43,724 nucleotides of DNA from Shewanella sp. Isolate13 (lineage in GTDB: Bacteria > Pseudomonadota > Gammaproteobacteria > Enterobacterales > Shewanellaceae): the NCBI RefSeq assembly GCF_022398325.1, contig NZ_JAKEVD010000037.1:1-43724 (forward strand). The letters run 5' to 3'. Below the pieces are notes generated by a model. That model made no database searches and had not been told where the DNA came from. It saw only the letters and a program-made list of their open reading frames with translations. Numbering within the stretch: position 1 is the first letter of the stretch; each line of letters opens with the position of its first letter. The translations under genes were made by a program, and so were the position numbers. This document shows positions 1-8,566 of the stretch, one piece after another.

Positions 1-66
1 ATCTAGGATTCGGCCGCCATTATTTTTTGCGGTTATAGCAGTGATGCTAGCTGCGACTAAGCGAGA

Positions 67-744
67 TTAAAAATCTTCGTCGTCGCCACCAAAATCACCG
101 AAACCGCCGTCACCAAAGCCTGCATCATCAAAGCCGCCAAAGCTTTCATCACCGCCGAAGCCAGTATTAGCAAAGGTGTCTTCGCTAGCATACTCAGAAG
201 CGAAACCTGAGTTGTCACCCAAGAAGCTTGAACCTGCATCTTCTGGTGCCGCGGTATCGGCAGCTGCGGTTTCAGTTGCCGCATCAGTTTCTGGAGCTAC
301 TTCTGGAGCAACTTCTGGTGCTGCTTCTGCAGTTGCAGGCGCTTCATCACCAAATAGTGCGTTGCTGATTAGGTTACCGGCAACCATACCTGCTGCAACA
401 CCCGCTGCAGTTTGCATGAAGCTACCGAAAGCACTTGGTTGGCGAACAGGTTGAGGCTGTACTGGCGCCGGGTTAGCACCGCCCATCATACGGCTTAGTG
501 CGCCACGCTCAGATTCTTTTCTGAAGTGATCGACTTGAGTCTGTAAAAAGTCACTCTTTGACTTAAGCTCTTTCAGCGCCATCTCTTGTACAAGTACCGC
601 TTGAGTTAGCTTGTAAACGATATCTTCTTGAGAAGCGATCTCTTGGCTGATTAGGGTTTCAGCTTCCGCGTCTTTTGGCTTGTTTGGGCTAGCTTTTAAT
701 TTATTGGCTACGTTTTGAATCAGTTCTTGTTCTTGTGGAGTCAT
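67..744 (-). CDS. DUF2076 domain-containing protein
   Basis: The N-terminus (MTPQEQELIQNVANKL) is the typical start of DUF2076 proteins. It is followed by a helical segment (about residues 20-85), a short hydrophobic stretch around residues 115-130 (QTAAGVAAGMVAGNLISNAL), an Ala/Glu/Pro-rich linker with repeated APEV units, and a Gly/Asp/Phe-rich acidic tail ending in DDEDF. DUF2076 is often called a periplasmic ligand-binding sensor, but no function is established that I can assign, and I see no classical signal peptide. I chose the ATG at 744, 16 codons inside the longest frame, because AGGA precedes it and the family starts there. The tail is low complexity and probably disordered. It stands alone, with no evident operon partner. 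Confidence 0.75.
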   Translation of the reverse strand: MTPQEQELIQNVANKLKASPNKPKDAEAETLISQEIASQEDIVYKLTQAVLVQEMALKELKSKSDFLQTQVDHFRKESERGALSRMMGGANPAPVQPQPVRQPSAFGSFMQTAAGVAAGMVAGNLISNALFGDEAPATAEAAPEVAPEVAPETDAATETAAADTAAPEDAGSSFLGDNSGFASEYASEDTFANTGFGGDESFGGFDDAGFGDGGFGDFGGDDEDF

Positions 745-1052
745 GTTTAAATTCCTAATGTAAGGATACGTCTTTACGTATTTGATGCGCATCCTAGCCT
801 AAGGTTCACTCAGTACGTATCACTAATAATTATTTACCTAATCAACAGCTTAAATAACTGCCAGTTAACAACAATTAACAAACAAGCAGCTTTAAAAAAT
901 TACAAAGATTAAGAGAGTTTTATCAAAAATGAGTCTTGCATGGGATGAGTGTTGAGAACCCATTAAAGGGGAGTTTGCAGTAAAAAAAATGCTTAGTTCC
1001 AGAGAGGGATCTGGACTAAGCATTGATGGACTAGGATTTGATATTGGCTATC
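745..1052. other. Intergenic region between the DUF2076 gene and nupC
   Basis: This 308 bp AT-rich gap holds the ribosome binding site of the DUF2076 gene next to 744 and the nupC terminator at 982-1024. I see no further open frame or RNA gene in it. Confidence 0.6.
982..1024 (-). terminator. Rho-independent terminator of nupC
   Basis: On the minus strand an arm ATGCTTAGTCCAGA pairs with TCTGGAACTAAGCAT (one bulge), followed directly by a run of eight T. It lies 29 bases beyond the nupC stop codon, in the right orientation to end that transcript. Confidence 0.85.
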
Positions 1053-2300
1053 TTAGAAAGACATAAATAGGCCAACAACGGTGGCCGATAGTAGGTTCGC
1101 TAGGGTTGCCGCTAACAGTACCTTCATACCAACAGAGGCGATATAGCTAGACTTGTTAGGTATCATGGTGCTTAACGCTGCAACCACCATAGATACTGAG
1201 CCGATGTTAGCAAAGCCACATAGGGCAACGGTAATCACCGCAACAGATTTTGGTGACATCACCTCGCCTGTTGCTGCAACCACTGTTTCACCTGAGATGT
1301 AAGGTGCAAAACCGGCGTAGGCAACAAACTCGTTTAATACTAGCTTCTGGGCGATAAAGTTACCTGCCACATTCGCTTCAACCCAAGGCACACCGATTAA
1401 CCAAGCGATTGGCGCAAACGCATAGCCCATTAGTAGCTCTAGTGTTACACCTTCGAAGCCAAATAAGCCACCGGCCCAGCCGATCATGCTGTTTAACATC
1501 GCCATTAAGCCGATACAGGCAATCAGAATAGCACCCACAACCGCAGCAATCTGCATACCGGCAATCGCGCCTTTGGCAATTGCATCGATAAAGTTAGATG
1601 GTTTTTCATCATCTGGCAGTGCTGGTACATCGTTAACTGGTTGTTCTGTTTCTGGGATCATCAGCTTGGCAAATAGTAGACCTGCTGGTGCGCTCATAAA
1701 ACACGCCATTACAAGGTATTTGACTTCGACACCCATCCCCGCAAGACCAGCTAGAACTGAGCCTGCAATCGAGGCTAAACCGCCAACCATGATGGCGAAG
1801 ATCTCTGATTTAGTTAGATGTGGATGCCAAGGCTTAACAAATAATGGCGCCTCAGTTTGACCACATACCGTGTTGGCGATAGCGTTCATCGATTCCGCTT
1901 TAGATGAACCAATCATCTTTTGTAGTCCGCCACCTAGCACTTTTACTACAAAGCCCATGATGCCCATATAGTGCAGTAAGCTGACTAATGACGCGGTAAA
2001 AATAATAGCTGGAAGTACCTGGAATGCAAAGATAAAGCCTAGATTTTCAACTTGGAATGTCACCAAGTTACCGAATACAAAGCTAATACCTTTTGCGGCA
2101 AAGCCAAGAACATTGGCCACGCCGTTCGATAAAGCCAGTAACACGCTAGAGCCAAAGCTGGTGGCCAGTACAAAGCCTGCGATAGCAAGCTGGATAATCA
2201 GCGCGCCACCTACAGTACGCCAGTTAACTTGTTTTTTAGCATTACAGAAAAGGTAACCTACGATAAGTAGGGCTACGATACCTAATATGGATTGAAACAT
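1053..2300 (-). CDS. nupC: NupC-type concentrative nucleoside transporter
   Basis: A 415-residue multi-spanning inner-membrane protein of the CNT family, which couples nucleoside uptake to H+ or Na+ entry. Family hallmarks seen are the N-terminal transmembrane pair (FQSILGIVALLIVGYLFC), the gate segment FIFAFQVLPAIIFTASLVSLLHYMG split over the third and fourth spans, the substrate-site motif GQTEAPLFVKP, and the C-terminal motif ALCGFANIGSVSMV. Length matches E. coli NupC (400). A strong terminator follows it, and the next gene upstream starts only 31 bases before its ATG, so the two may be cotranscribed. Uridine phosphorylase (10.1 kb) and adenosine deaminase (12.1 kb) in the same window could use its substrates. 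Confidence 0.92.
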   Translation of the reverse strand: MFQSILGIVALLIVGYLFCNAKKQVNWRTVGGALIIQLAIAGFVLATSFGSSVLLALSNGVANVLGFAAKGISFVFGNLVTFQVENLGFIFAFQVLPAIIFTASLVSLLHYMGIMGFVVKVLGGGLQKMIGSSKAESMNAIANTVCGQTEAPLFVKPWHPHLTKSEIFAIMVGGLASIAGSVLAGLAGMGVEVKYLVMACFMSAPAGLLFAKLMIPETEQPVNDVPALPDDEKPSNFIDAIAKGAIAGMQIAAVVGAILIACIGLMAMLNSMIGWAGGLFGFEGVTLELLMGYAFAPIAWLIGVPWVEANVAGNFIAQKLVLNEFVAYAGFAPYISGETVVAATGEVMSPKSVAVITVALCGFANIGSVSMVVAALSTMIPNKSSYIASVGMKVLLAATLANLLSATVVGLFMSF

Positions 2301-2330
2301 AGTGGAAAGACCTATTATAAAATTGACTAA

Positions 2331-2894
2331 TTAAGCTGATACATTCAGTTGATTAATTAAGTTGGTTAAACGATCAACATGCTGTTGAGCTAACTGCATG
2401 ACACTGTTGTGATCGCCCCCCTCATCTGGAGTTGAGTTCATTTCGAAGGTGATTACCGTATCGATGATCTCCATCTGTGCAGCCTTAATAGGGTGTACAG
2501 CAGCTTGTAAATATTGCTCTAAGGGGAGGAAGTTAAATTCTCCAGGTTGATAAGAGTTTTCAGTCGCACCACAGGTGATAGAGAGGATCAGCTTCTTATT
2601 TTTAAGCTTGTCTCCTTCTGGTCCAAAGGCGAAGTTGTAGGTAAAGACTTCATCGAACCACAGCTTCATTAAAGCCGGATAGGTGGACCAGTAAAGAGGA
2701 AACTGCAGCACGATAATGTCGGCTTGAGTCAGTAACTCTTGCTCCTTTGGAACATCAATTCGATAGTTTGGGTATACCTCATCGAGTCTATGGATCTTAA
2801 TCTGACTAACGTGTTGTAGTCGCTCAAGGATTTGTTTGTTAGCAACGGAGCGGCTGAGATCGGGGTGACCGGAGATCAGTAGCAGGTTACTCAT
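2331..2894 (-). CDS. Flavodoxin-fold NAD(P)H oxidoreductase
   Basis: A 187-residue protein of the NAD(P)H dehydrogenase (quinone) family (KefF/MdaB/YheR-like), a soluble FMN or FAD enzyme that reduces quinones or related electrophiles. Visible features are the opening beta strand and phosphate loop LLLISGHPDLSRSVANKQI, the central VLQFPLYWSTYPALMKLWFDEVF motif region that contacts flavin and partner subunit, and LILSITCGATENSYQPGEFN. I prefer the ATG at 2894 because the family opens directly with the first strand; in-frame starts at 2906 (ATG) and 2918 (GTG) have no better Shine-Dalgarno. It ends 31 bases before nupC. Which quinone or regulatory role applies cannot be read from sequence. Confidence 0.82.
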   Translation of the reverse strand: MSNLLLISGHPDLSRSVANKQILERLQHVSQIKIHRLDEVYPNYRIDVPKEQELLTQADIIVLQFPLYWSTYPALMKLWFDEVFTYNFAFGPEGDKLKNKKLILSITCGATENSYQPGEFNFLPLEQYLQAAVHPIKAAQMEIIDTVITFEMNSTPDEGGDHNSVMQLAQQHVDRLTNLINQLNVSA

Positions 2895-2918
2895 TTTGTC
2901 TTTCATTGATATATACAC

Positions 2919-3282
2919 TTGAAGTAATAGTAATAACTAGATGTCTTAAAATGCTCACTGCATCGGCCTCATAACCTATCGATAGTGAGGATCCCAATCG
3001 GTTTATATAATTTATTTGGGGGAGCGAGCGCAGCGGCGCGCTAATATTGCATAGCGGATTATTAAAGTAGATTAGCTTATTTGGATATTGGTAACAGAGT
3101 CACATTTAAACTTTACGCTAAGTATGACTTTTAAGCATTCAGGCTGAAAAAGCATCGACCTTGGTATTGGGGGTGTGAATGAATTACTTGTTTATTAAAA
3201 GGTTATTTAGGCTTTATTAATTAAGATGGGTTTATTCAGATACGGTTAACGGCAACTTATTCTCGTTGTTAGTGGTTTTAAG
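2919..3282. other. Intergenic region, no clear feature
   Basis: This 364 bp AT-rich gap contains the upstream region of the oxidoreductase and the downstream region of the next gene. A 10-bp palindrome CTATCGATAG sits at 2976-2985 and a GC-rich patch (GAGCGAGCGCAGCGGCGCGC) at about 3022-3041. I see no credible gene, RNA or terminator. Confidence 0.5.
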
Positions 3283-3774
3283 CTACTCGTTCGGCTTTCT
3301 TCTTAATGAGATATCGCCGCTGATGATATTGGCTTGTTCGCCAGTTAGGCTAATGAGCTTAGCTTCGATATGCATCGACATCGGAAACTGGCTATCGGGC
3401 TGTTTGATAATCACCTCAGCATAGGTTTTGACGCGATTAGATAGGAAATAGTAAGTGCCACCCCACATGCAATCGAAGTAGAAATTAGACTCGCTGAGGT
3501 TAATATTCTCTAAGCGGTTCTTAGAGTGCCTTAAATAGTTGTCTGTGGTGATAATGCTACAACTGTTATTAGCGCTGCCATTGCCGAACCTGAAGATCAG
3601 TGCCGACTTGTCTTTAAGCTTTCCCTGTGTGCCACCTAGGTATTTATTGAGCTCAATTGTCACCGCTTTTGTGTTCGAACTGGCTGTCTGGTTTGGTGTT
3701 GCTTGCGAATTTATCGATAGCAGCAGTAAGCCGCTCGCAATCAGTATAGAACTCACCCAGAGTAGAATATGCAT
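3283..3774 (-). CDS. Small secreted hypothetical protein
   Basis: A 163-residue protein that I do not recognise. The first 25 residues form a hydrophobic signal peptide (LLWVSSILIASGLLLLSINS) with a likely cleavage site near SQA. The mature part is beta-rich, has two cysteines (C72 and C101), and contains SALIFRFGNGSANNSC and FYFDCMWGGTYYFLSNR. The ATG at 3774 is preceded by AAGGAAAG at good spacing, which supports real expression. It is probably periplasmic. The neighbours do not suggest a function. Confidence 0.65.
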   Translation of the reverse strand: MHILLWVSSILIASGLLLLSINSQATPNQTASSNTKAVTIELNKYLGGTQGKLKDKSALIFRFGNGSANNSCSIITTDNYLRHSKNRLENINLSESNFYFDCMWGGTYYFLSNRVKTYAEVIIKQPDSQFPMSMHIEAKLISLTGEQANIISGDISLRRKPNE

Positions 3775-3963
3775 GGTGCTTTCCTTGCCAGTTCATATCT
3801 TTATATCTGTTTAATTTGTGCACTCTTTACCCATTAATAATGCACTTGAATAGTCAATTCAGCAAGTATGGGTCTGTAATTAAGCTATTGAAAATTAAGT
3901 ATTCTATTGATTAAGTATGGCAGGGTGTTTAAGAGGCTGGGTGAACGATGCCTAAAGATTGCA

Positions 3964-3995
3964 AAGTTGGACAGCAACAGGAGTCTGTCCAACTT
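3964..3995 (-). terminator. Hairpin downstream of the ybaK-like gene
   Basis: A perfect 11-bp stem (AAGTTGGACAG with CTGTCCAACTT) and a 10-base loop lie 32 bases beyond the stop of the ybaK-like gene. On the minus strand only a short T stretch follows, so termination strength is uncertain. Confidence 0.6.
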
Positions 3996-4026
3996 AACTC
4001 ATAGTCTTACTGATTTGCAGTGTTAG

Positions 4027-4506
4027 TTAATGAATACTTTCGTGGCTGAAGCGTAAATGCTTGGCGTCTTTAATTAGCTTGATAAAGTCTTCGCGGCTCA
4101 AATGCACTAAGGTGTTGTGATCGCCCGCCTCAAAGTAGATCTCTTTGGCTTCGATTAACAGATCGTCATAAACAGCCTCTAGATTGTAGACCTCTCCTAA
4201 AGAGGGAATGGCGCCCTTTTGGCAGTCACCAAACATCTCATAGACCTCTTTCTCCTCAATCAAGCGTAGATCGCGATTAAGTTTATCGCCTAGTGCTCGG
4301 AGACTAACTTTGTGATTTGCAGGTAATACTGCCATGACTCTTCGCCCTTCGTGGTCTTCTAATATCACCGCTTTAGCGAGCTTAGACGGCGGAATGTTAG
4401 CTGCGATAGCCGAGCTTAATGAGCTAAAACTGTGAGGGTGAGGGACAAGTTCATAATCAACTTTATTGTCAGTAAGGTACTCATTTAATCGGGCTGAAAT
4501 AGACAT
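4027..4506 (-). CDS. YbaK/EbsC-family aminoacyl-tRNA deacylase
   Basis: A 159-residue cytosolic protein of the YbaK/ProX editing-domain superfamily, which hydrolyses mischarged aminoacyl-tRNA in trans. It shows the opening LNEYLTDNKVDYELVPHPHSFSS, the substrate-pocket lysine segment PPSKLAKAVILED (residues about 38-50), the strand VMAVLPANHKVSLRAL, and the GDCQKGAIPSLGEVY loop matching the GAIPP/GHPVGG-type loop of the family. It resembles the single-domain proteins annotated as YeaK-like or prolyl-tRNA editing proteins. Exact specificity (Cys-tRNAPro, Ala-tRNAPro or other) cannot be told. It appears monocistronic with its own downstream hairpin. Confidence 0.8.
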   Translation of the reverse strand: MSISARLNEYLTDNKVDYELVPHPHSFSSLSSAIAANIPPSKLAKAVILEDHEGRRVMAVLPANHKVSLRALGDKLNRDLRLIEEKEVYEMFGDCQKGAIPSLGEVYNLEAVYDDLLIEAKEIYFEAGDHNTLVHLSREDFIKLIKDAKHLRFSHESIH

Positions 4507-4878
4507 AATGTTACCCCTTTAAAAACGAAACTATCTTAGCTGTAATTATAGTATAGAGGTGCTGATTACGAGGAGTATTGCAGGCGGAACAGCGATGGAG
4601 GGGCCGCTTATCACAGCATTGCTAGCCCCTATTGTTTTATGTTGAGAACTGTTATCTAAGCACCTTACTCAAGAATGCCTGCGTTCTGGCTTCTTTCGGA
4701 TTAGGTATAGCTTAACTATTTGATAACTATAGCTTGAGTTGTTACCAAACCGTAGACAGCTAACGTGTAAAACGTTATTGTGACGGCCTCTTTGTAGTTA
4801 CAAATGATTAGCATCTTTGTGTTGGCGATATATAGCCTTGTGACTATTTAGTTATTCATACATATTCAGGAAGAAGAT
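4507..4878. other. Intergenic region carrying an ATPase-gene remnant
   Basis: This gap of 372 bp holds the start region of the ybaK-like gene, the remnant of an ABC ATPase 3' end (4652-4702, separate entry) and the leader of the lipoprotein gene. A Shine-Dalgarno AGGAAG lies just before 4879. Confidence 0.6.
4652..4702 (-). pseudogene. 3' remnant of an amino-acid ABC ATPase gene
   Basis: Read on the minus strand this encodes NPKEARTQAFLSKVLR followed by TAA, exactly the last 16 residues and stop of the intact ABC ATPase at 6364-7089. DNA identity over the 51 bases is 44/51, with 26 identical in a row (4674-4699 and 6386-6411). All seven differences are synonymous. Upstream of this piece the frame meets a stop within four codons and similarity is lost, so only the tail survives. 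The remnant and the intact gene end lie in the same orientation on either side of the lipoprotein gene, 1712 bases apart. Confidence 0.85.
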
Positions 4879-6189
4879 ATGACAACAAGAAAATGGACGC
4901 TAACAGCATTATCTGCATTGGTTTTAACCGCATGTGGCGGAGGCGGTGATGATTCATCAGGCTCTGCTGGCAATGGTGGCTCATCTGGCGGTAATGTGCC
5001 GCAAATTACATTAAATACAGTTGTGGGCAATCAATGTGGAATAGAACAGCCTAAGTCTGGCGTCAAAGTATTTGTGCACAACAATACGGGTGACATTATT
5101 GCTGAGTACGTAACAGATGCCGATGGCGCGCTCACTGCTGACTGGCCGAGTAACGCTAAACATATCACGTTAACCGCGGACAACCAGTACTATTACAAAG
5201 ATCTGCCAACACTCAAGGTTATTTCTAATGTTAATGTTCAAGCTGGCGATTTAGGCATTACCTATTTTCGTGATGACAACAATGAAGAAGGTTGTAACTG
5301 TAAACAAGTCGAGTTTCCTGTGCAGTCGCTTATCGAGGACGCGCCAGACAGTTTGCTGTATCTGGGAGGTAGCAGTTATGAGTTAACGCCATTTGCTAGT
5401 TCCCCCATAATTGAGTGGTGTGATGGTGTTGGGCCAATAGATGTGCAGTTAATTGCTGCCGATGGCCAAAGTAGCCTAGGTGGCAGTATTGATTTGACCG
5501 ATAAAACTCAATATACATTGAATATGAGTGACTTTACCCAGCAGGGCGTAGCGGTTGACTATGTTAATCCTTATGATGCACGGATCTTATATGCCCGCTC
5601 ATTTGAAGGTTGGACCAATTATAGTCAAAACGATCCGGTATTTGTTTACCCAACATTAACTAATAGTAACTATGTTTGGCCTGCGAGAATGGGTCAAGAA
5701 GACATTGGTAATGTTACCGCCAATAGTTATAGCTCTGCACGACATCTAGTCACATCAGAGGGCAAGACTTCTCCGATAATGCTTTGGGATCCTGCTAACG
5801 GCTTTTCTGATGCGGTCTATTCATTATTCAGTGAGATCTCAACTGGCCAGGCGCCATACCAATATGATTTTAGCAACGTAAGTACTGATATCGCTTTGAC
5901 TCACATGAGTTTGTCTGGAGATATAGATAATGGGGATGCTGAATGGATTATTTGGGGGGGCGTATCAGGCAGTATGCCAGATATCAAATTGTCAGCAGAT
6001 TTAGATGCAAAATTAGATTCGCTAAATAATCCAAGACTACAGATTGGTGTTAGAGGCTACGGCTCAGAAAAGCCACTAAGTGAGTGGCGTAAACTGTTGG
6101 CTGAACGAAGCCGCATGGCAGATGGTCAATTGAGCGTACTTGATTATGAAACGAATTATATGCGACTGACTTTCGATCTTAATCAGTAA
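4879..6189 (+). CDS. Hypothetical surface or periplasmic lipoprotein
   Basis: A 436-residue protein with a lipoprotein signal: positively charged MTTRKW, a hydrophobic core, then lipobox LTAC with the lipidated cysteine at residue 19. A flexible Gly/Ser linker follows (about 20-40). The next segment (GVKVFVHNNTGDIIAEYVTDADGALTADW) reads like a carboxypeptidase-regulatory or Ig-like beta sandwich of the type found in surface lipoproteins. The rest is beta-rich without a motif I recognise. A CNC pair at about residues 139-141 and a few other cysteines might form disulfides. AGGAAG precedes the start, and a strong terminator follows. The gene lies alone between two copies of an ATPase gene end, which suggests it arrived as an insertion. 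Function unknown. Confidence 0.75.
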   Translation: MTTRKWTLTALSALVLTACGGGGDDSSGSAGNGGSSGGNVPQITLNTVVGNQCGIEQPKSGVKVFVHNNTGDIIAEYVTDADGALTADWPSNAKHITLTADNQYYYKDLPTLKVISNVNVQAGDLGITYFRDDNNEEGCNCKQVEFPVQSLIEDAPDSLLYLGGSSYELTPFASSPIIEWCDGVGPIDVQLIAADGQSSLGGSIDLTDKTQYTLNMSDFTQQGVAVDYVNPYDARILYARSFEGWTNYSQNDPVFVYPTLTNSNYVWPARMGQEDIGNVTANSYSSARHLVTSEGKTSPIMLWDPANGFSDAVYSLFSEISTGQAPYQYDFSNVSTDIALTHMSLSGDIDNGDAEWIIWGGVSGSMPDIKLSADLDAKLDSLNNPRLQIGVRGYGSEKPLSEWRKLLAERSRMADGQLSVLDYETNYMRLTFDLNQ

Positions 6190-6214
6190 TTTGAGTTAAC
6201 AATGAGTTTAATTA

Positions 6215-6256
6215 CCGATATAAAAAAGACAGCGAAAGCTGTCTTTTTTATATCGG
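6215..6256 (+). terminator. Strong bidirectional terminator
   Basis: A perfect 19-bp stem (CCGATATAAAAAAGACAGC and its complement) is closed by a GAAA tetraloop. The A-rich left and T-rich right arms let it work for the lipoprotein gene on the plus strand and for leftward transcripts from the ABC operon. Confidence 0.9.
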
Positions 6257-6363
6257 GGTTTATGCAAACGGCGAGCCTTTGTGGGGCTCTTTGGTAATAG
6301 CGCTGCTCAACGTTAGTGCTAAACGAGTCTATAAATACATTTAAGAAGTTGGGTTGATTGAGC

Positions 6364-7089
6364 TTATCTCAATACTTTACTTAAAAATGCCTGCGTTCTG
6401 GCTTCTTTCGGGTTGCTAAATAGCGCCTCGGGCTCATCTTGCTCGACGATATAGCCGCCGTCCATAAAGATCACTCGGTCTGATACATCTCGGGCAAAGC
6501 CCATCTCGTGGGTGACAATCACCATGGTCATGCCTTTTTGTGCCAAGGATTTCATCACATCGAGGACATCACCGACCATCTCTGGATCCAGCGCCGAGGT
6601 TGGCTCATCAAACAGCATCAGCTCAGGTTTCATCGCTAAAGCTCTGGCAATAGCAACCCGCTGCTTCTGGCCACCCGATAGGCTAGAGGGGTAGGCGTCG
6701 GCCTTATCTTTTAGGCCAACCTGCTCAAGCAGTGTTATGGCCTCGATATCCGCTTGTGCTTGGGTCATTAGCTTTAGTTTTACAGGCGCGAGGGTGATGT
6801 TTTGCTTAACCGTTTTATGGGGAAACAGGTTAAAGTTCTGAAACACCATCCCCACTTTCTGTCTGAGTTTATCGACACAGGCGCCTGCAGCGGTGATCGA
6901 TTGACCATCTATGATGATTTCCCCTTCAGTTGGCTGCTCGAGTAAGTTGATACAACGCAGGAAGGTACTCTTTCCGCTACCCGAGGGCCCAATCACACTG
7001 ACGACTTCGCCATGGTTAATCTGTTCGCTTATGCCCTTTAGCACTTGGTTATCGCCAAAGCTCTTATGTAAGTTATTTATTTTAATCAC
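6364..7089 (-). CDS. Polar amino-acid ABC transporter ATPase
   Basis: A 241-residue ATP-binding subunit of the GlnQ/HisP/ArtP group that powers amino-acid import. Motifs are Walker A GPSGSGKST (residues 34-42), Q-loop MVFQNFNLFPH, signature LSGGQKQR, Walker B LMLFDEP and switch VTHEM. The start is a GTG at 7089 with GAGG upstream, and it overlaps the end of the permease gene by eight bases, which implies translational coupling. Genes run binding protein, permease, ATPase. Its last 16 codons recur as a remnant at 4652-4702. The ARG-box-like operator before the operon suggests arginine or ornithine as the substrate, but glutamine or histidine transporters look alike. Confidence 0.92.
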   Translation of the reverse strand: MIKINNLHKSFGDNQVLKGISEQINHGEVVSVIGPSGSGKSTFLRCINLLEQPTEGEIIIDGQSITAAGACVDKLRQKVGMVFQNFNLFPHKTVKQNITLAPVKLKLMTQAQADIEAITLLEQVGLKDKADAYPSSLSGGQKQRVAIARALAMKPELMLFDEPTSALDPEMVGDVLDVMKSLAQKGMTMVIVTHEMGFARDVSDRVIFMDGGYIVEQDEPEALFSNPKEARTQAFLSKVLR

Positions 7090-7762
7090 TTTGCTTTAAC
7101 CTCGTTTCGAATCTAGACAGCATAAAGGTGAAGATATAGGTCAGTAACAGATAGATAAGCGCACAAGTAAATAGCGGTACGCTGTCTTCGAAGGTTCGGC
7201 TACGGATGATTTCGCCGGCGCGCATCAGATCCACGCCGCCGATGAATCCAATTACCGCCGTCTCTTTGAGTAACACGATAAATTCGTTACCTAGCGATGG
7301 CAGAATATTCTTAATCGCCTGAGGCAAAATCACCTCTTTCATGGTCGCCGCTTGTGATAGTCCAAGCGAACGTGCCGCTTCCATCTGGCCTTTATCGACG
7401 GCTTGAATACCGGCTCTAATGATCTCTGAGATATAGGCGCCACTATTAAGACCGAAGGCAATAATGGCAGCGGTGATCTTATCCACATCCAGTGCCGCAA
7501 GCACGATAAAGTAAAGAATCACTAACTGTACAACCACAGGTGTTCCACGGATCACGCTGACATAAAAATTAGCAGGCCAGCGTAGGTACCATTTAGATGA
7601 CATCTTCATCAAGGTGGTTGCCACACCGAGAATTGAACCTATTATCATGGCGAAGAAGGTCACAATCAAAGTGACTTTAAGGCCATTCAGAATAAGATAA
7701 ATTCCGATTAAGCCATCTTCGCCTATGGGGGTAAAAAGTGAGGTGTTAATTGCATCTATCAT
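7082..7762 (-). CDS. Polar amino-acid ABC transporter permease
   Basis: A 226-residue inner-membrane subunit of the HisM/HisQ/GlnP type. It has about five transmembrane helices and the EAA loop that docks the ATPase (EAARSLGLSQAATMKEVILPQAIKNI region, about residues 131-160). The segment FYVSVIRGTPVVVQL is the conserved start of the permease core. There is a single permease gene, so the transporter core is probably a homodimer. It lies 7 bases after the binding-protein gene and overlaps the ATPase gene by 8, so all three are one operon. Confidence 0.92.
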   Translation of the reverse strand: MIDAINTSLFTPIGEDGLIGIYLILNGLKVTLIVTFFAMIIGSILGVATTLMKMSSKWYLRWPANFYVSVIRGTPVVVQLVILYFIVLAALDVDKITAAIIAFGLNSGAYISEIIRAGIQAVDKGQMEAARSLGLSQAATMKEVILPQAIKNILPSLGNEFIVLLKETAVIGFIGGVDLMRAGEIIRSRTFEDSVPLFTCALIYLLLTYIFTFMLSRFETRLKQSD

Positions 7763-7769
7763 TACAGGC

Positions 7770-8507
7770 TCACTTCATGTGCTTGTTAACGAGGGCGTCA
7801 TAGCCACCGTTTTGCTTCATGTTGCTTAGGCTGGTGTTGATGCTGTTTAGCAGTTCAACTTTGTCTTTGGCGACCGCAAAGCCATAAAACTCAGGAGCAA
7901 AATCGAGCTCAACCATCTTCAGTTGCGGGTTTTTCTCTAAGAAACTTGCGGCTGGTTCACTGTCAAACAGCACTAAGTCGACCTTTGAATTTCTTAGCTC
8001 CATCACGGCTTCAAATCCTGTGTTGAATGCGGTGACATGCTGACTGTAACTCTTAGCCATGATGTCGCCGGTTGAGCCTAGCTGCACTGCAATATGCTTA
8101 TCCTTAAGATCATCTAGGCTATTGATGCTGTTGTTATCTTTATTGACTAGCACCATCTGGGTCGCTTCATAGTATGGCTCGGAAAAGTTCACGCTAGCCT
8201 GACGCTCAGGAGTGATAGTCATGCCTGAGGCGATAAAGTCGACCTTGCCAGCATTGAGCGCGACAATCAGCGAATCAAAATTCATGTTCTCAATTTTTAG
8301 GGTCTTGCCTGCATCTTTAGCTATCTGCTGAGCTAAATCGATATCGAAGCCCATGACCTCATCACCATTTGGACCTCCTACGTATTCAAAAGGCGGGAAT
8401 GAAGCATTGGTGCCCACAACAAGTACATCATCACTCTTACCGCAGCCCGTTAACATTAATGCGCCTGTTAACCCTAAGCTTGCTACAACCAATACTGACT
8501 TCTTCAT
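7770..8507 (-). CDS. Amino-acid ABC transporter substrate-binding lipoprotein
   Basis: A 245-residue family 3 solute-binding protein. The signal ends in lipobox LTGC (cysteine 22), so it is tethered to a membrane on the periplasmic side. Typical SBP_bac_3 features are VVGTNASFPPFEYVG near the N-terminus, MGFDIDLAQQIAKDAG, the substrate-contact stretch FIASGMTITPERQASVNFSEPYY, and IAVQLGSTGDIMA. It is the first gene of a three-gene transporter operon. A pair of ARG-box-like sites lies 60-98 bases upstream, favouring basic amino acids, but ligand choice is inferred only from that. Confidence 0.92.
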   Translation of the reverse strand: MKKSVLVVASLGLTGALMLTGCGKSDDVLVVGTNASFPPFEYVGGPNGDEVMGFDIDLAQQIAKDAGKTLKIENMNFDSLIVALNAGKVDFIASGMTITPERQASVNFSEPYYEATQMVLVNKDNNSINSLDDLKDKHIAVQLGSTGDIMAKSYSQHVTAFNTGFEAVMELRNSKVDLVLFDSEPAASFLEKNPQLKMVELDFAPEFYGFAVAKDKVELLNSINTSLSNMKQNGGYDALVNKHMK

Positions 8508-8566
8508 CTTCCACTCTCTTAATCAAAATACTTAACTGGCATCGACTATAAACTGATAAACATCTA

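Noticed and set aside
1..66. Sequence at the left edge with a short T run (22-30)
   Set aside because: It may be the terminator of the DUF2076 gene, but I found no clear stem in the 66 bases available.
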